In this document: one piece after another, positions 8,289 through 15,410 of the stretch
Position numbering within the stretch: the stretch's first letter is position 1
Layout of the letters: every line of letters begins with the position of its first letter
Virus record (IMG/VR): IMGVR_UViG_3300043778_000094
Coordinates: 1 to 53,668 of that record
Strand: one strand, 5' to 3'
Length of the DNA stretch: 53,668 nt
Source: a virus
Position numbers and translations under genes: made by a program
The notes under the pieces: generated by a model
The model's input: the letters and a program-made list of their open reading frames with translations, nothing else
What the model was told of the DNA's origin: nothing
Databases searched by the model: none

Positions 8289-9001
8289 AACCACTGCCAC
8301 CAGCGCCGCCGACGGACCCAAGCCCAATGTTCGGCAAGGACGAGCGCGACCCCATCGAGCCGGCGATTGACCTCCTCGACCGTAGACTTGTGCGCGAGGG
8401 TCGCGGCCAGGTTGCCCAGGTCGCGGAGTTCGGCGCGAACCTCGGCGCGGATGATCGCAATCTGGTCAGGCAGCACGGTGAGCTTGTCGAGGATCGCGGC
8501 GGCGTTGGCCTCGGCCTCCTCGCTGGCTTGCTTGGCCTGGGCCTGGACATCCCCACGGAAAGCAGCCAGTTCGGCGCGGATCGCCAGGATGCCGTCTGTA
8601 ATCACCCCCTCACTGTCGCTGATTTGGCTGGCGATCCTGGTCAAGCCGTTCGCCAGGCGCTCGTCGAACTTCTCGAATAGGGGGCCGAAGCCTTCCTGGG
8701 CTGTGCGCATTTCGGTCAATGCCGTGCGCATTTCGGTCAAGTCCTGACGGACCGCGCTGGTGTTGGCGACATTCTCTTGGCGCAGCTTGGTTATGTTGGT
8801 GGCCAGATTAGCGATTTCCGCGCGCGCCCCGTCCAAATCAAGCGCCAGGGCTTCCCACTGTTGGCGATAGCGGTCGGGGGTCTGATCAATGCGCTCGCGT
8901 ATTTCGCGCATGTCGTGCTGCACCTTGGAACCGAGTTGTTCCTGAGCACTGCGCAACGTATCAACGTCAGTTAAGGTCGCCGGTTGACGGGATCGGGCCA
9001 T
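8222..9001 (-). CDS. Long coiled-coil protein of unknown function, antisense within the late module
   Basis: A 259-aa protein on the strand opposite to all its neighbours, beginning MARSRQPATLTDVDTLRSAQ. A GAGGA motif lies 8 bases before the ATG. Residues ~10-210 are almost continuous heptad-like helix rich in Ala, Glu, Leu, Arg (for example DLTEMRTALTEMRTAQEGF, with an internal repeat of TEMRTA). The C-terminus has an aromatic/basic cluster (WAWVRRRRWWQWFHRA, about 228-243) that could contact membrane or nucleic acid. No family is recognised. It needs its own promoter, expected in the 9002-9078 gap, and may be a lysogeny-expressed cargo gene. Confidence 0.7.
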   Translation of the reverse strand: MARSRQPATLTDVDTLRSAQEQLGSKVQHDMREIRERIDQTPDRYRQQWEALALDLDGARAEIANLATNITKLRQENVANTSAVRQDLTEMRTALTEMRTAQEGFGPLFEKFDERLANGLTRIASQISDSEGVITDGILAIRAELAAFRGDVQAQAKQASEEAEANAAAILDKLTVLPDQIAIIRAEVRAELRDLGNLAATLAHKSTVEEVNRRLDGVALVLAEHWAWVRRRRWWQWFHRAAPPEPSPEAGAERDDNTP

Positions 9002-9078
9002 TGCATTGTCCTCGGCTTTATGCGAAAGCCTGTCGTTGCTGGTGTATCATTGTTTCACTTTCACGACGGGAGAAATAG

Positions 9079-9516
9079 ATGCCGCGCTATCTTGTTTCGT
9101 CTGACAGTCCGATCGCCGTGCGGGGGCTCGGGCGCCCCGGTCATGGCCTCCCCTGGCCTGGCCGTCCGACCGATCCCGATTATGGTTTGGAAGAAGGCGA
9201 ACGGCCGGAAGTCGAGCCGCCGGATATCGACCCGCCGCCGGGGATCTGGCCTGGCCCGTCTCCGGGGCATCCAATCGAGCCGATTCCACCGGGTGATCCC
9301 GGGCACCCCGACACCGGCTTTCCGCCAGGGTCGATCTGGCCGCGCCCGCCGCACGCGCACGGCAAATTCATCGTCTTGGCGCACGTGCCGGGCTACGGCT
9401 GGCGATATTTCTCGGTCGACATGGACGCATTGCCGGAGCCGCCCGCGGGAGGAGTCGGCGGTCGCCCTCCTCAGAGGCCGGGAGGGGCGCCGGAAGTGGA
9501 CCCAACGCGCCGGTAA
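9079..9516 (+). CDS. Proline/glycine-rich protein of unknown function
   Basis: A 145-aa protein preceded by GGGAGAAATAG. Residues ~18-95 are dominated by Pro, Gly, Asp and Glu (for example PPPGIWPGPSPGHPIEPIPP). A short folded-looking segment follows (GKFIVLAHVPGYGWRYFSVD, about 103-122), then another Pro/Gly tail. No known domain is recognised. It lies between the neck gene and several beta-rich surface proteins, so a virion accessory role is possible. Confidence 0.6.
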   Translation: MPRYLVSSDSPIAVRGLGRPGHGLPWPGRPTDPDYGLEEGERPEVEPPDIDPPPGIWPGPSPGHPIEPIPPGDPGHPDTGFPPGSIWPRPPHAHGKFIVLAHVPGYGWRYFSVDMDALPEPPAGGVGGRPPQRPGGAPEVDPTRR

Positions 9517-9597
9517 CGCGCCAGCGCTTGCGTCGATTGTTCGGGCACTGAACCAGTTGGGCGACCTCTGACGGCAGGCCGGCAGCAGTGAGCCCAA

Positions 9598-9636
9598 GGG
9601 AGGGGGGAACCCGGCCTGCCCAGGCGAACCCCTCCC
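9598..9636 (+). terminator. Inverted repeat in the gap before the Ig-like gene
   Basis: GGGAGGGG at 9598 pairs with CCCCTCCC ending at 9636 around a 23-nt loop. No T-run follows, so it is a weak terminator candidate or a translational attenuator ahead of 9714-10205. The rest of 9517-9713 shows nothing that I recognise. Confidence 0.3.
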
Positions 9637-9713
9637 AACCGCATAAAATTCTCCGATTTCCGACCTGATTTCCGCCGTGGTTTATGCCGCCGGCGCGGCG
9701 CAGCCTCGGCGCC

Positions 9714-10205
9714 ATGGCAGACGCATATCTTCCTGACAACCTCCCTGTTGGCACCGTCATCGCGGCGGTGACCGTCGTCATGTCGGACGGCAGCACCTTC
9801 ATCGGGGCCTTGAGCGCCGAGCCGGCTGACCTGGTGACCACGGCGGGCATGAACCTGGTTCTCGCCCGCGCCCTGACCCCGGCAGACGGCGGTGCTGATA
9901 CCTGGGAGGTCACCGCGACCCAGGACGGCTATTCGGCCACTGCCACACTCGATGTCGAGATTATCCCGATCCCGATCCTGGTCGAGTTCGACCCTCCCAC
10001 AGCAGAGCTGCCCGACAACGCCCAGGCAGGCACCCCGATCGCCACGGTCGCGGTCACCATGTCGGATGGCAGTCCCTTTGCTGGGAGCCTCAACGCCAGC
10101 CCTGCTGGCTTGGTGCGCATGGATGATTACGAGCTGGTCACCGCCAGGGCCTTGACCCCGGCAGACGTGGGCAACCAGACCTTTACGGTTACGACTGCGC
10201 CGTAA
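9714..10205 (+). CDS. Two-domain Ig/cadherin-like surface protein
   Basis: About 163 aa made of two tandem copies of one beta domain of roughly 75 residues: LPDNLPVGTVIAAVTVVMSD ... LTPADGG and LPDNAQAGTPIATVAVTMSD ... LTPADVG. The pattern 'D(N)xxxGTxIAxVxVxMSDGSxF' is that of bacterial Ig-like/cadherin-like adhesion modules that decorate phage virions. I choose the ATG at 9714 (MADAYLPDNLPVGTV) because the repeat begins there; an in-frame ATG at 9684 is the alternative and neither has a convincing Shine-Dalgarno motif. It is followed after one base by the 535-aa gene. Confidence 0.65.
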   Translation: MADAYLPDNLPVGTVIAAVTVVMSDGSTFIGALSAEPADLVTTAGMNLVLARALTPADGGADTWEVTATQDGYSATATLDVEIIPIPILVEFDPPTAELPDNAQAGTPIATVAVTMSDGSPFAGSLNASPAGLVRMDDYELVTARALTPADVGNQTFTVTTAP

Positions 10206-10206
10206 A

Positions 10207-11814
10207 ATGCCGATCGCGTTTGGCAATGCCACCGATCTCGGCAACAACGGCTTGTCGTTTATCGCCTCCGATCCTCCATTCATTGGGCCGCGCGCCGTAC
10301 ACACCGCGCCCCATACATTGGGGGTCGGAAGTAATGTTTTACTCGTCGCTGTCGAGGGTGCCTTTCCGCCAGTTGACGACATTACCAGCGTGACTTATGC
10401 GGGATATCCCCTAGTCGAATTAGCTAAATATGTACCGCGTGTCGAGGACAACCAGCGCTGTCTATACCTTTACGGGACGGTCGATCCGCCTACCGGAACC
10501 AATGATGTAATCGCCGAGTGCGCGGGTAATCATTATCTCGCGGTGCTGGCAATGGATTATTCCGGCGCCTCGGCGGCCGATATTTCAATAGCCAGAAATG
10601 TCGCTCCTCAAGGCTCGACGGAATTAACTACCACAATCAACGTTATTCAGCCGGATAGCTGGATTGCACTTCTGGAATCGGGTTACGACGAGGATGTGGC
10701 GCAGCCCGGCGTTGGCCTAGTTGGGCCGCGGACTTACGGCCAGCAATGGGGCTCGCCGTCATTTTTCGATAGCGGAGCAGGCGTCCCGGCTGGCGATTAC
10801 CAATTCACTACATACCGCACGCCGCCCCATGATACCTATCCGGGGATATTGCATCTTGCCATTGCCTTCGCGCCGGCTGACTCCACACCACCCGCGCCAG
10901 GGTTCAACCGCGCTGCCGATCTCGGGCACAACAATTTTATTTCGACGGTCTTGCGGGCGTCCTACACGCTCGGCGCCGGCAGCAATCTGTTGTTTGTCGC
11001 GTTTGTCGGCGACCCGGTGCGGGGCTTTACTTCGGGGGCGCTGCCGCAACTGCCGGCGCGACCCTCGCAGCCCTTGCCGGCAATAGATGATGTTCTTTGG
11101 GTACGGTGGGGCAGTCAAGACCTGTCGCTCGCGGCAAAGATTACAATGCCGCCCGAAGGCTGGCCGCCGGAAGTTACCGAACATGAACGGTGGGGATATA
11201 TTTATTATCTTGAAAACCCGCTGCCCGGTACGCAACAAATTGAAATACAATGCGCCACGGGGCAAAGCTTTATCGCCGCCGCCGCCGCCGATTATCGAGG
11301 CGCGCGGCTGACCGGCATCAACGCCTGGCGTCAGAACTTTTTCCCCTATGCGCAAGACGCGCCATTTACCACCGAGATTGATACGACCAGCCCGAATTGC
11401 TGGATATTTCTTTATACCGATCAGAACACCGACCCGCCTACCGAACCGCCGCCCGCGCCCGCAGACGATTCATGCGTGCTGCGCGTCGTCGGCGGCGGCT
11501 TTACAGCAGGGCCTAATCCAGGACCGTGGGGGCGGCCTGGGATATTCGACAGCAACGGTGTGGTTCCAGCCGGGACCTATGCCATATCGACCGCGCAGCA
11601 GAGCCGTTATCCCGGCACTGGCGTCGTCCATCTGGCGGTCGCGTTCGAGGTCGAGGCAGCAGCAGGTCCCCCGCTCCCCACGGTCAGTCTTGACCCTGCC
11701 CAGCATGCCGAGGTCACCAGCTCAGGCAGCCTGGCAGCGCGGGTGTTCCCCAGGCCGGTCGGGGTCAGCCTCGATCCTGCCACCTTCCCGCGCGTCGAGA
11801 TATCGAGCCGCTGA
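10207..11814 (+). CDS. Large beta-rich virion surface protein with internal duplication
   Basis: A 535-aa protein with two homologous halves. Each starts with a 'FNxAxDLGxN' motif (FGNATDLGNNGLSFIASD near residue 5; FNRAADLGHNNFISTVL near 233) and continues with 'YTLGAGSNLLFVAFVGD', a strand with the aromatic YxY/IYYL element, a 'DYxGA' motif and a final 'PGxxHLAxAFE' strand. The fold is probably a beta-sandwich. The last ~45 residues begin a different repeat (VSLDPAQHAEVTSSGSLAAR) that continues in the next gene. It is AT-richer than its neighbours in places, hinting at separate acquisition. Function unknown; likely an adhesin or neck/tail decoration. Confidence 0.65.
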   Translation: MPIAFGNATDLGNNGLSFIASDPPFIGPRAVHTAPHTLGVGSNVLLVAVEGAFPPVDDITSVTYAGYPLVELAKYVPRVEDNQRCLYLYGTVDPPTGTNDVIAECAGNHYLAVLAMDYSGASAADISIARNVAPQGSTELTTTINVIQPDSWIALLESGYDEDVAQPGVGLVGPRTYGQQWGSPSFFDSGAGVPAGDYQFTTYRTPPHDTYPGILHLAIAFAPADSTPPAPGFNRAADLGHNNFISTVLRASYTLGAGSNLLFVAFVGDPVRGFTSGALPQLPARPSQPLPAIDDVLWVRWGSQDLSLAAKITMPPEGWPPEVTEHERWGYIYYLENPLPGTQQIEIQCATGQSFIAAAAADYRGARLTGINAWRQNFFPYAQDAPFTTEIDTTSPNCWIFLYTDQNTDPPTEPPPAPADDSCVLRVVGGGFTAGPNPGPWGRPGIFDSNGVVPAGTYAISTAQQSRYPGTGVVHLAVAFEVEAAAGPPLPTVSLDPAQHAEVTSSGSLAARVFPRPVGVSLDPATFPRVEISSR

Positions 11815-12210
11815 CCATGGCAAGCGGCACCATCACCGTTCGCATTTTCCCCGTCCCAGCCTCCCTGGGGCTCGCCCCAGCCGTCCATCCGCTGGAGGCA
11901 TCAGGAACCATCGCCGTCAACATCGGCGCTGGCGCGGGTCCCAGCGCGGTTGTGTTCGATCCTGTCGCCCATCCCCTGCCTGCCGCGCGCGCCGACCTCG
12001 CCGCGCGAATATTCGCCCGACCGCTCCTCGACCTGACGCCTGCGCCGCATGCCCTGGAAACCAGCAGCAGCCTGGTTGCGCGAGTGTTCCCCAGGCCGGC
12101 TGTCGGTCTGGCTCCAACGGTCCACCAGCTCCAGGCGTCAGCAAGTATTCAGGCTCGAGTGTTCCCCCGGCTCCTCGGCACCAGCCTGGCCATTCGCCAT
12201 CCCGCGATCC
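11683..12210 (+). repeat. Seven ~27-residue coding repeats running across a gene boundary
   Basis: Units of the form '(V/L)xLxPxxHxLxxSxSLxARVFPRP' follow one another: SLDPAQHAEVTSSGSLAARV, SLDPATFPRVEISSR (stop), SGTITVRIFPVP, LAPAVHPLEASGTIAVNI, FDPVAHPLPAARADLAARIF, LTPAPHALETSSSLVARVF, LAPTVHQLQASASIQARVF and a degenerate last one. The stop of the 535-aa gene and the start of the 349-aa gene fall inside one unit, and the two genes are in different frames. Confidence 0.75.
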
Positions 12211-12866
12211 CCCAGGCGTTTGGCCGTATCGCGGTCGAGATCAATCCTGCTGTCCGCAAGTCGTATGTCGCGGCATTGCGCCAGGATACCGTCGAACGGC
12301 TGGCGCATTTGTCACAATTCCGCCGCGTGTTCGACAGCAGGCAGGCACAAATCAGCCGCGCCATGCTGCCGGCGATCCGGGTCTACGCCTCCCAAACCTC
12401 CGAAGGGCGCAGCATCAACATCCCAGACTTCCTGACGACCACGAACCTGGTTGTGCAGGTCATTGCCGATGATGTGACCGACGTGGGTTCGGCCGAGCGA
12501 GTCGACGAGCTGTGCGACGATGTAAAAGACTGGTTGCTCGGCGATCCCGAATGGCTGGTGAATTACGAGCGCATCGCTGGCATTACCACCGACATCGACC
12601 GCGACATCGAAGGCGAAAGCCGCACCACGGTTGCGACCATTACTTTCGCAATGACGATCAGCGAGTGGTACGAGCCGCGCGTACCTGACACGCTCGACAG
12701 GGTGGACATGAAAATCGACGTTATCCGCCCTGCGGCTGACCCGAATATTCGATATCCGGGACCAGATGGGCGCATCGAGGTCCACGGTCACTTCGAGCGG
12801 CCCATTCCTGCCCCCTGGCCGCCGTTGCCACGGCGGGGGGTGCCACAGTCCGAAAAGGGGAAATGA
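11817..12866 (+). CDS. Tail terminator (gpU-type) with an N-terminal repeat array
   Basis: A 349-aa protein of two parts. Residues ~1-130 are repeats of the type described at 11683-12210. Residues ~140-310 look like a tail-terminator domain: a long helix (AALRQDTVERLAHLSQF), AIRVYASQTSEGRSIN, a strand LVVQVIADDVTDVGSAERV, DLxxxV...LLGDPEWL and IDRDIEGESRTTVATITFAM. In myophages this protein caps the tail tube and sheath and joins the tail to the neck. The N-terminal repeats are an unusual addition, and their first unit shares the break with the previous gene. The ATG lies two bases after that gene's TGA. Confidence 0.65.
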   Translation: MASGTITVRIFPVPASLGLAPAVHPLEASGTIAVNIGAGAGPSAVVFDPVAHPLPAARADLAARIFARPLLDLTPAPHALETSSSLVARVFPRPAVGLAPTVHQLQASASIQARVFPRLLGTSLAIRHPAIPQAFGRIAVEINPAVRKSYVAALRQDTVERLAHLSQFRRVFDSRQAQISRAMLPAIRVYASQTSEGRSINIPDFLTTTNLVVQVIADDVTDVGSAERVDELCDDVKDWLLGDPEWLVNYERIAGITTDIDRDIEGESRTTVATITFAMTISEWYEPRVPDTLDRVDMKIDVIRPAADPNIRYPGPDGRIEVHGHFERPIPAPWPPLPRRGVPQSEKGK

Positions 12867-14407
12867 CCATGCCGGTTTCCTTCGAGCGCATCCCAGCGAA
12901 TATCAGGGTGCCCCTGTTCTACGCGGAGGTTTCGAACCGCGAGGCGTCCTACCTCCAGACCCTCCAGCCGGCTCTGCTGATCGGTCCCATGCTGCCAGCA
13001 GGGGCAGCAACCCCCCTTGAGCCCGTCCTGGTGCGCGATGCTGGGGACGCCTTCGGCCTGTTTGGGGCAGGCTCGATCCTGGCTGACATGGTGGCAGCAT
13101 ACCGCCGCAACGACACTTATGGCACGATCTGGGCAATCCCCCATGTCGACGCCACGGCGGCGACCGCAGCCAGGCTCGTCATGATCATTGACGGGATTGC
13201 CACAGCACCAGGGACGATTGGCGTCTATGTCGCCGGCGACCGCTACCGGGTCACCGTCGCCAATGCTGACACGGCGCTGATCGTGGCAAATAAGCTCGCG
13301 GCCGCGATTGCCGCCGATCCCTTTGCCCTGGTCACTGCCGTAGCGATCCAGGACCCTGACACTCTGACCGCAGGGCGGGTTACCCTGACCAGCAAAAACA
13401 AGGGTGCTGTGACCAACGACATTAGGGTCGTGCTCAATTATCGCGGCCTGGCTGGAGGGGAGTCGACGCCAGCCGGCCTCGATATCGAGATGGGCGACTC
13501 CTCGCTCGACGCCCCCGGAGCTGGCCTGGCGGACCTGTCAACAGCTATCGCGGCCATGGCGGATGACGAATACGATTTTATCTCGATGCCGTACACCGAC
13601 AGCGCGGCACTCGATGCCCTGGCCGAGGCCCTGGACGACGTGACCGGGCGGTGGGCCTGGAACCGCCAGATTTACGGCCATGCCTTCTGTGCCCGGATGG
13701 GAACCTACTCGCAATTGCAGGCATTTGGGGTTGCCAGGAATGACCCTCACGTCTCGGTGCTGGGATTTGCTGTCAGCCCCACGGTGAGCTGGCGGCGCGC
13801 CGCCGCTCTGTGCGCCCAGGCCGCGACCTCGCTGCGCATCGACCCGGCCAGGCCGCTGCAAACCCTGCCCCTGGTGGGGGCGTTGGCACCGCGCCGGGGC
13901 GACCGCTTCGGCATGCCGCAGCGCAATACCCTGCTCTATTCGGGGGTTGCCACCGAGATGGAGTCAGGGGGCGCGGTGGCGATCGAGCGTTGCGTGACAA
14001 CTTACCAGCGCAATGTCTGGAACCAGCCCGACCCCAGCTATCTGGACGTGCAGACCTTGGCGACCCTGACCTATATCATTCGCTTTCTGCGCATCCGCAT
14101 CCTCCAGAAATTCCCCAGGCACAAGCTGGCCAATGATGGGACCCCGTTCGGGCTCGGCCAGGCGATCGTTACCCCGCGCATCATCCGCGCAGAGCTGATC
14201 GCGGCCTATTCGGAGCTGATCGAGCAAGGCATTGCCGAGAACATGGAGGCGTTTAAGCAATTCCTTGTCGTCGAGCGCGACCCCAACGACCCGAATCGGG
14301 TCAATGTCCTGCTGCCTCCAGACCTTGTGAACCAGCTCAGGATTTTCGCCATGCTCGTGGAATTTCGCCTCAGATATGCGGCCAGTGCGACCGCTGCGGC
14401 AGCCTGA
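12863..14407 (+). CDS. Tail sheath protein, Mu gpL-like
   Basis: A 514-aa contractile sheath subunit. The N-terminus VSFERIPANIRVPLFYAEVS is the Mu gpL hallmark; the middle holds TIGVYVAGDRYRVTVANAD and the C-terminal part shows DVQTLATLTYIIRFLRIRIL and IIRAELIAAYSELIEQGIAE. Sheath rings stack around the tube and contract at infection, driving the tube into the envelope. The ATG overlaps the end of the terminator gene. The gene makes this a myovirus-type tail despite the lambda-like head. Confidence 0.95.
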   Translation: MTMPVSFERIPANIRVPLFYAEVSNREASYLQTLQPALLIGPMLPAGAATPLEPVLVRDAGDAFGLFGAGSILADMVAAYRRNDTYGTIWAIPHVDATAATAARLVMIIDGIATAPGTIGVYVAGDRYRVTVANADTALIVANKLAAAIAADPFALVTAVAIQDPDTLTAGRVTLTSKNKGAVTNDIRVVLNYRGLAGGESTPAGLDIEMGDSSLDAPGAGLADLSTAIAAMADDEYDFISMPYTDSAALDALAEALDDVTGRWAWNRQIYGHAFCARMGTYSQLQAFGVARNDPHVSVLGFAVSPTVSWRRAAALCAQAATSLRIDPARPLQTLPLVGALAPRRGDRFGMPQRNTLLYSGVATEMESGGAVAIERCVTTYQRNVWNQPDPSYLDVQTLATLTYIIRFLRIRILQKFPRHKLANDGTPFGLGQAIVTPRIIRAELIAAYSELIEQGIAENMEAFKQFLVVERDPNDPNRVNVLLPPDLVNQLRIFAMLVEFRLRYAASATAAAA

Positions 14408-14409
14408 CA

Positions 14410-14598
14410 ATGGACCTGCTCATAATCATCATCCTGCTGGTGATCCTGTTCGGGGGCGGGGGCTATTACTACCGCGGCGGCTATCACCAGCAAGGCGGAC
14501 CCTACGGCATTGTCCCAATCCTCGTGGTGATCCTGATCGTCGTCGTGATCCTGGGGTTGCTGGGGGGGCGCTTCGGCTACTACCACGTCGTTTTTTGA
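14410..14598 (+). CDS. Small two-span membrane protein (DUF3309-like) inside the tail module
   Basis: A 62-aa protein with two strongly hydrophobic segments (LLIIIILLVILF, residues 3-14; IVPILVVILIVVVILGLLGG, 34-53) separated by a Gly/Tyr-rich turn with a YYYRGGYHQQGGPYG sequence. The layout resembles the small DUF3309 membrane proteins common in Alphaproteobacteria. It sits 3 bases after the sheath stop and 12 before the tube gene, so it is made with the tail proteins. It might be a lysis helper, a membrane-active infection factor, or a passenger; the sequence does not decide. Confidence 0.65.
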   Translation: MDLLIIIILLVILFGGGGYYYRGGYHQQGGPYGIVPILVVILIVVVILGLLGGRFGYYHVVF

Positions 14599-14610
14599 GG
14601 AGGTCACACC

Positions 14611-14976
14611 ATGCCAGCCCGCCGCGTTGCCGGGGTCGCCTACGTCTATGTGGACGGCCAGCAATACCCTCTGAGGGGAAACCTTACTGTCAGCATCGAC
14701 ACCATCGAGCGCGAAGGCATTCCTGGCCAGGACGCCATTCACGGCTACATCGAGCGGCCGCGCGTGCCCTTCATCGAGGGGGATTTCTCCGACTTGAATG
14801 GGCTCTCGCTGGTGGCGCTCCAGCGCATGGACGATGTGACCGTGACGGCTGAGCTGGCCAACGGGAAACAATACATCCTGCGCAATAGCTGGACCTCGAC
14901 CGCGCGCGAGTTCAACGCGGCAGACGGCCAGGCAACCGTGCGCTGGGAAGGCATGGCAGGGGAGGAGGTCCTTTAA
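14611..14976 (+). CDS. Tail tube protein, Mu gpM-like
   Basis: A 121-aa tube subunit that builds the rigid DNA conduit inside the sheath. It has the family start RRVAGVAYVYVDGQQYPLRG, a middle EREGIPGQDAIHGY, and the closing ELANGKQYILRNSW ... ATVRWEGMAGEEV. A strong Shine-Dalgarno motif (GAGGAGGTCACACC) precedes the ATG, in keeping with a high-copy structural protein. It is followed immediately by the chaperone gene. Confidence 0.93.
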   Translation: MPARRVAGVAYVYVDGQQYPLRGNLTVSIDTIEREGIPGQDAIHGYIERPRVPFIEGDFSDLNGLSLVALQRMDDVTVTAELANGKQYILRNSWTSTAREFNAADGQATVRWEGMAGEEVL

Positions 14977-15315
14977 ATGGCCACAACCATCGAGCTGCGA
15001 ACGCCGATCCAGGCGCATGGTGAGGAGCGCAGGGCAATCGAGCTGCGGGACATAACCCCAGCCGACATCAACACATGCGGCTACCCCTTCAGGGGGGATG
15101 GCACAATCGAGACAACCGCCATCAGCGCCCTGATTTCACGTCTGGGCAACATCCCGCCGTCATCGGTCAACCAGCTCACAATCCGGGACTGGAATGCTTG
15201 CATGCTGGTGATATTCAGTTTTTTCGGGGACCAGGAGGGGGACAACAACAGCGGATCGTCGAACGCGCCTTCGACCTCGCCTTTATCTGGAAATGGCACC
15301 CTCGAACCGCATTAG
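14977..15315 (+). CDS. Tail assembly chaperone, short form (Mu gp41-like)
   Basis: A 112-aa protein with the gp41/TAC pattern: an N-terminal 'LRTPIQAHGEERRAIELRDI' and TIETTAISALISRLGNIPPS followed by LTIRDWNACMLVIFSFFG. These proteins coat the tape measure during tail assembly. The C-terminal part after the frameshift site is low-complexity and not conserved in type, as expected for the 0-frame tail. The long form is listed separately. Starts one base after the tube stop. Confidence 0.85.
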   Translation: MATTIELRTPIQAHGEERRAIELRDITPADINTCGYPFRGDGTIETTAISALISRLGNIPPSSVNQLTIRDWNACMLVIFSFFGDQEGDNNSGSSNAPSTSPLSGNGTLEPH

Positions 15316-15410
15316 AGCTGACCCTCGACGAACTGGTTTTTTACGAGAACCAGACGCAACGCATAATGGAGGAGCTGGAGCGCAGCAACCCCGATGGCCG
15401 ACAAAATTGA
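14977..15410 (+). CDS. Tail assembly chaperone, long form made by -1 frameshift (gp41-gp42-like)
   Basis: Slipping back one base at T-TTT-TTC (15219-15225) joins the first 83 codons to 61 codons of the -1 frame, giving about 144 aa. The added part contains FDLAFIWKWHPRTALELTLD and ends ENQTQRIMEELERSNPDGRQ, clearly protein-like and of the gp42/gpE-type. Its stop overlaps the tape-measure start by 17 bases. Mu and most tailed phages make this pair in a fixed ratio by the same mechanism. Confidence 0.82.
15219..15225 (+). promoter_or_regulatory. -1 programmed frameshift slippery site T TTT TTC
   Basis: In the chaperone frame the codons are AGT TTT TTC GGG; both TTT and TTC tRNAs can re-pair after a one-base backward slip. 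The sequence after it is G-rich (GGGGACCAGGAGGGGGAC), which may slow the ribosome. The -1 frame stays open for 61 codons and encodes the expected gp42-type extension. Confidence 0.85.

Noticed and set aside
11348-12472. 374-aa rightward frame
   Set aside because: Overlaps both the 535-aa and 349-aa genes in a third frame and is Arg/Pro/Ser-rich without structure.
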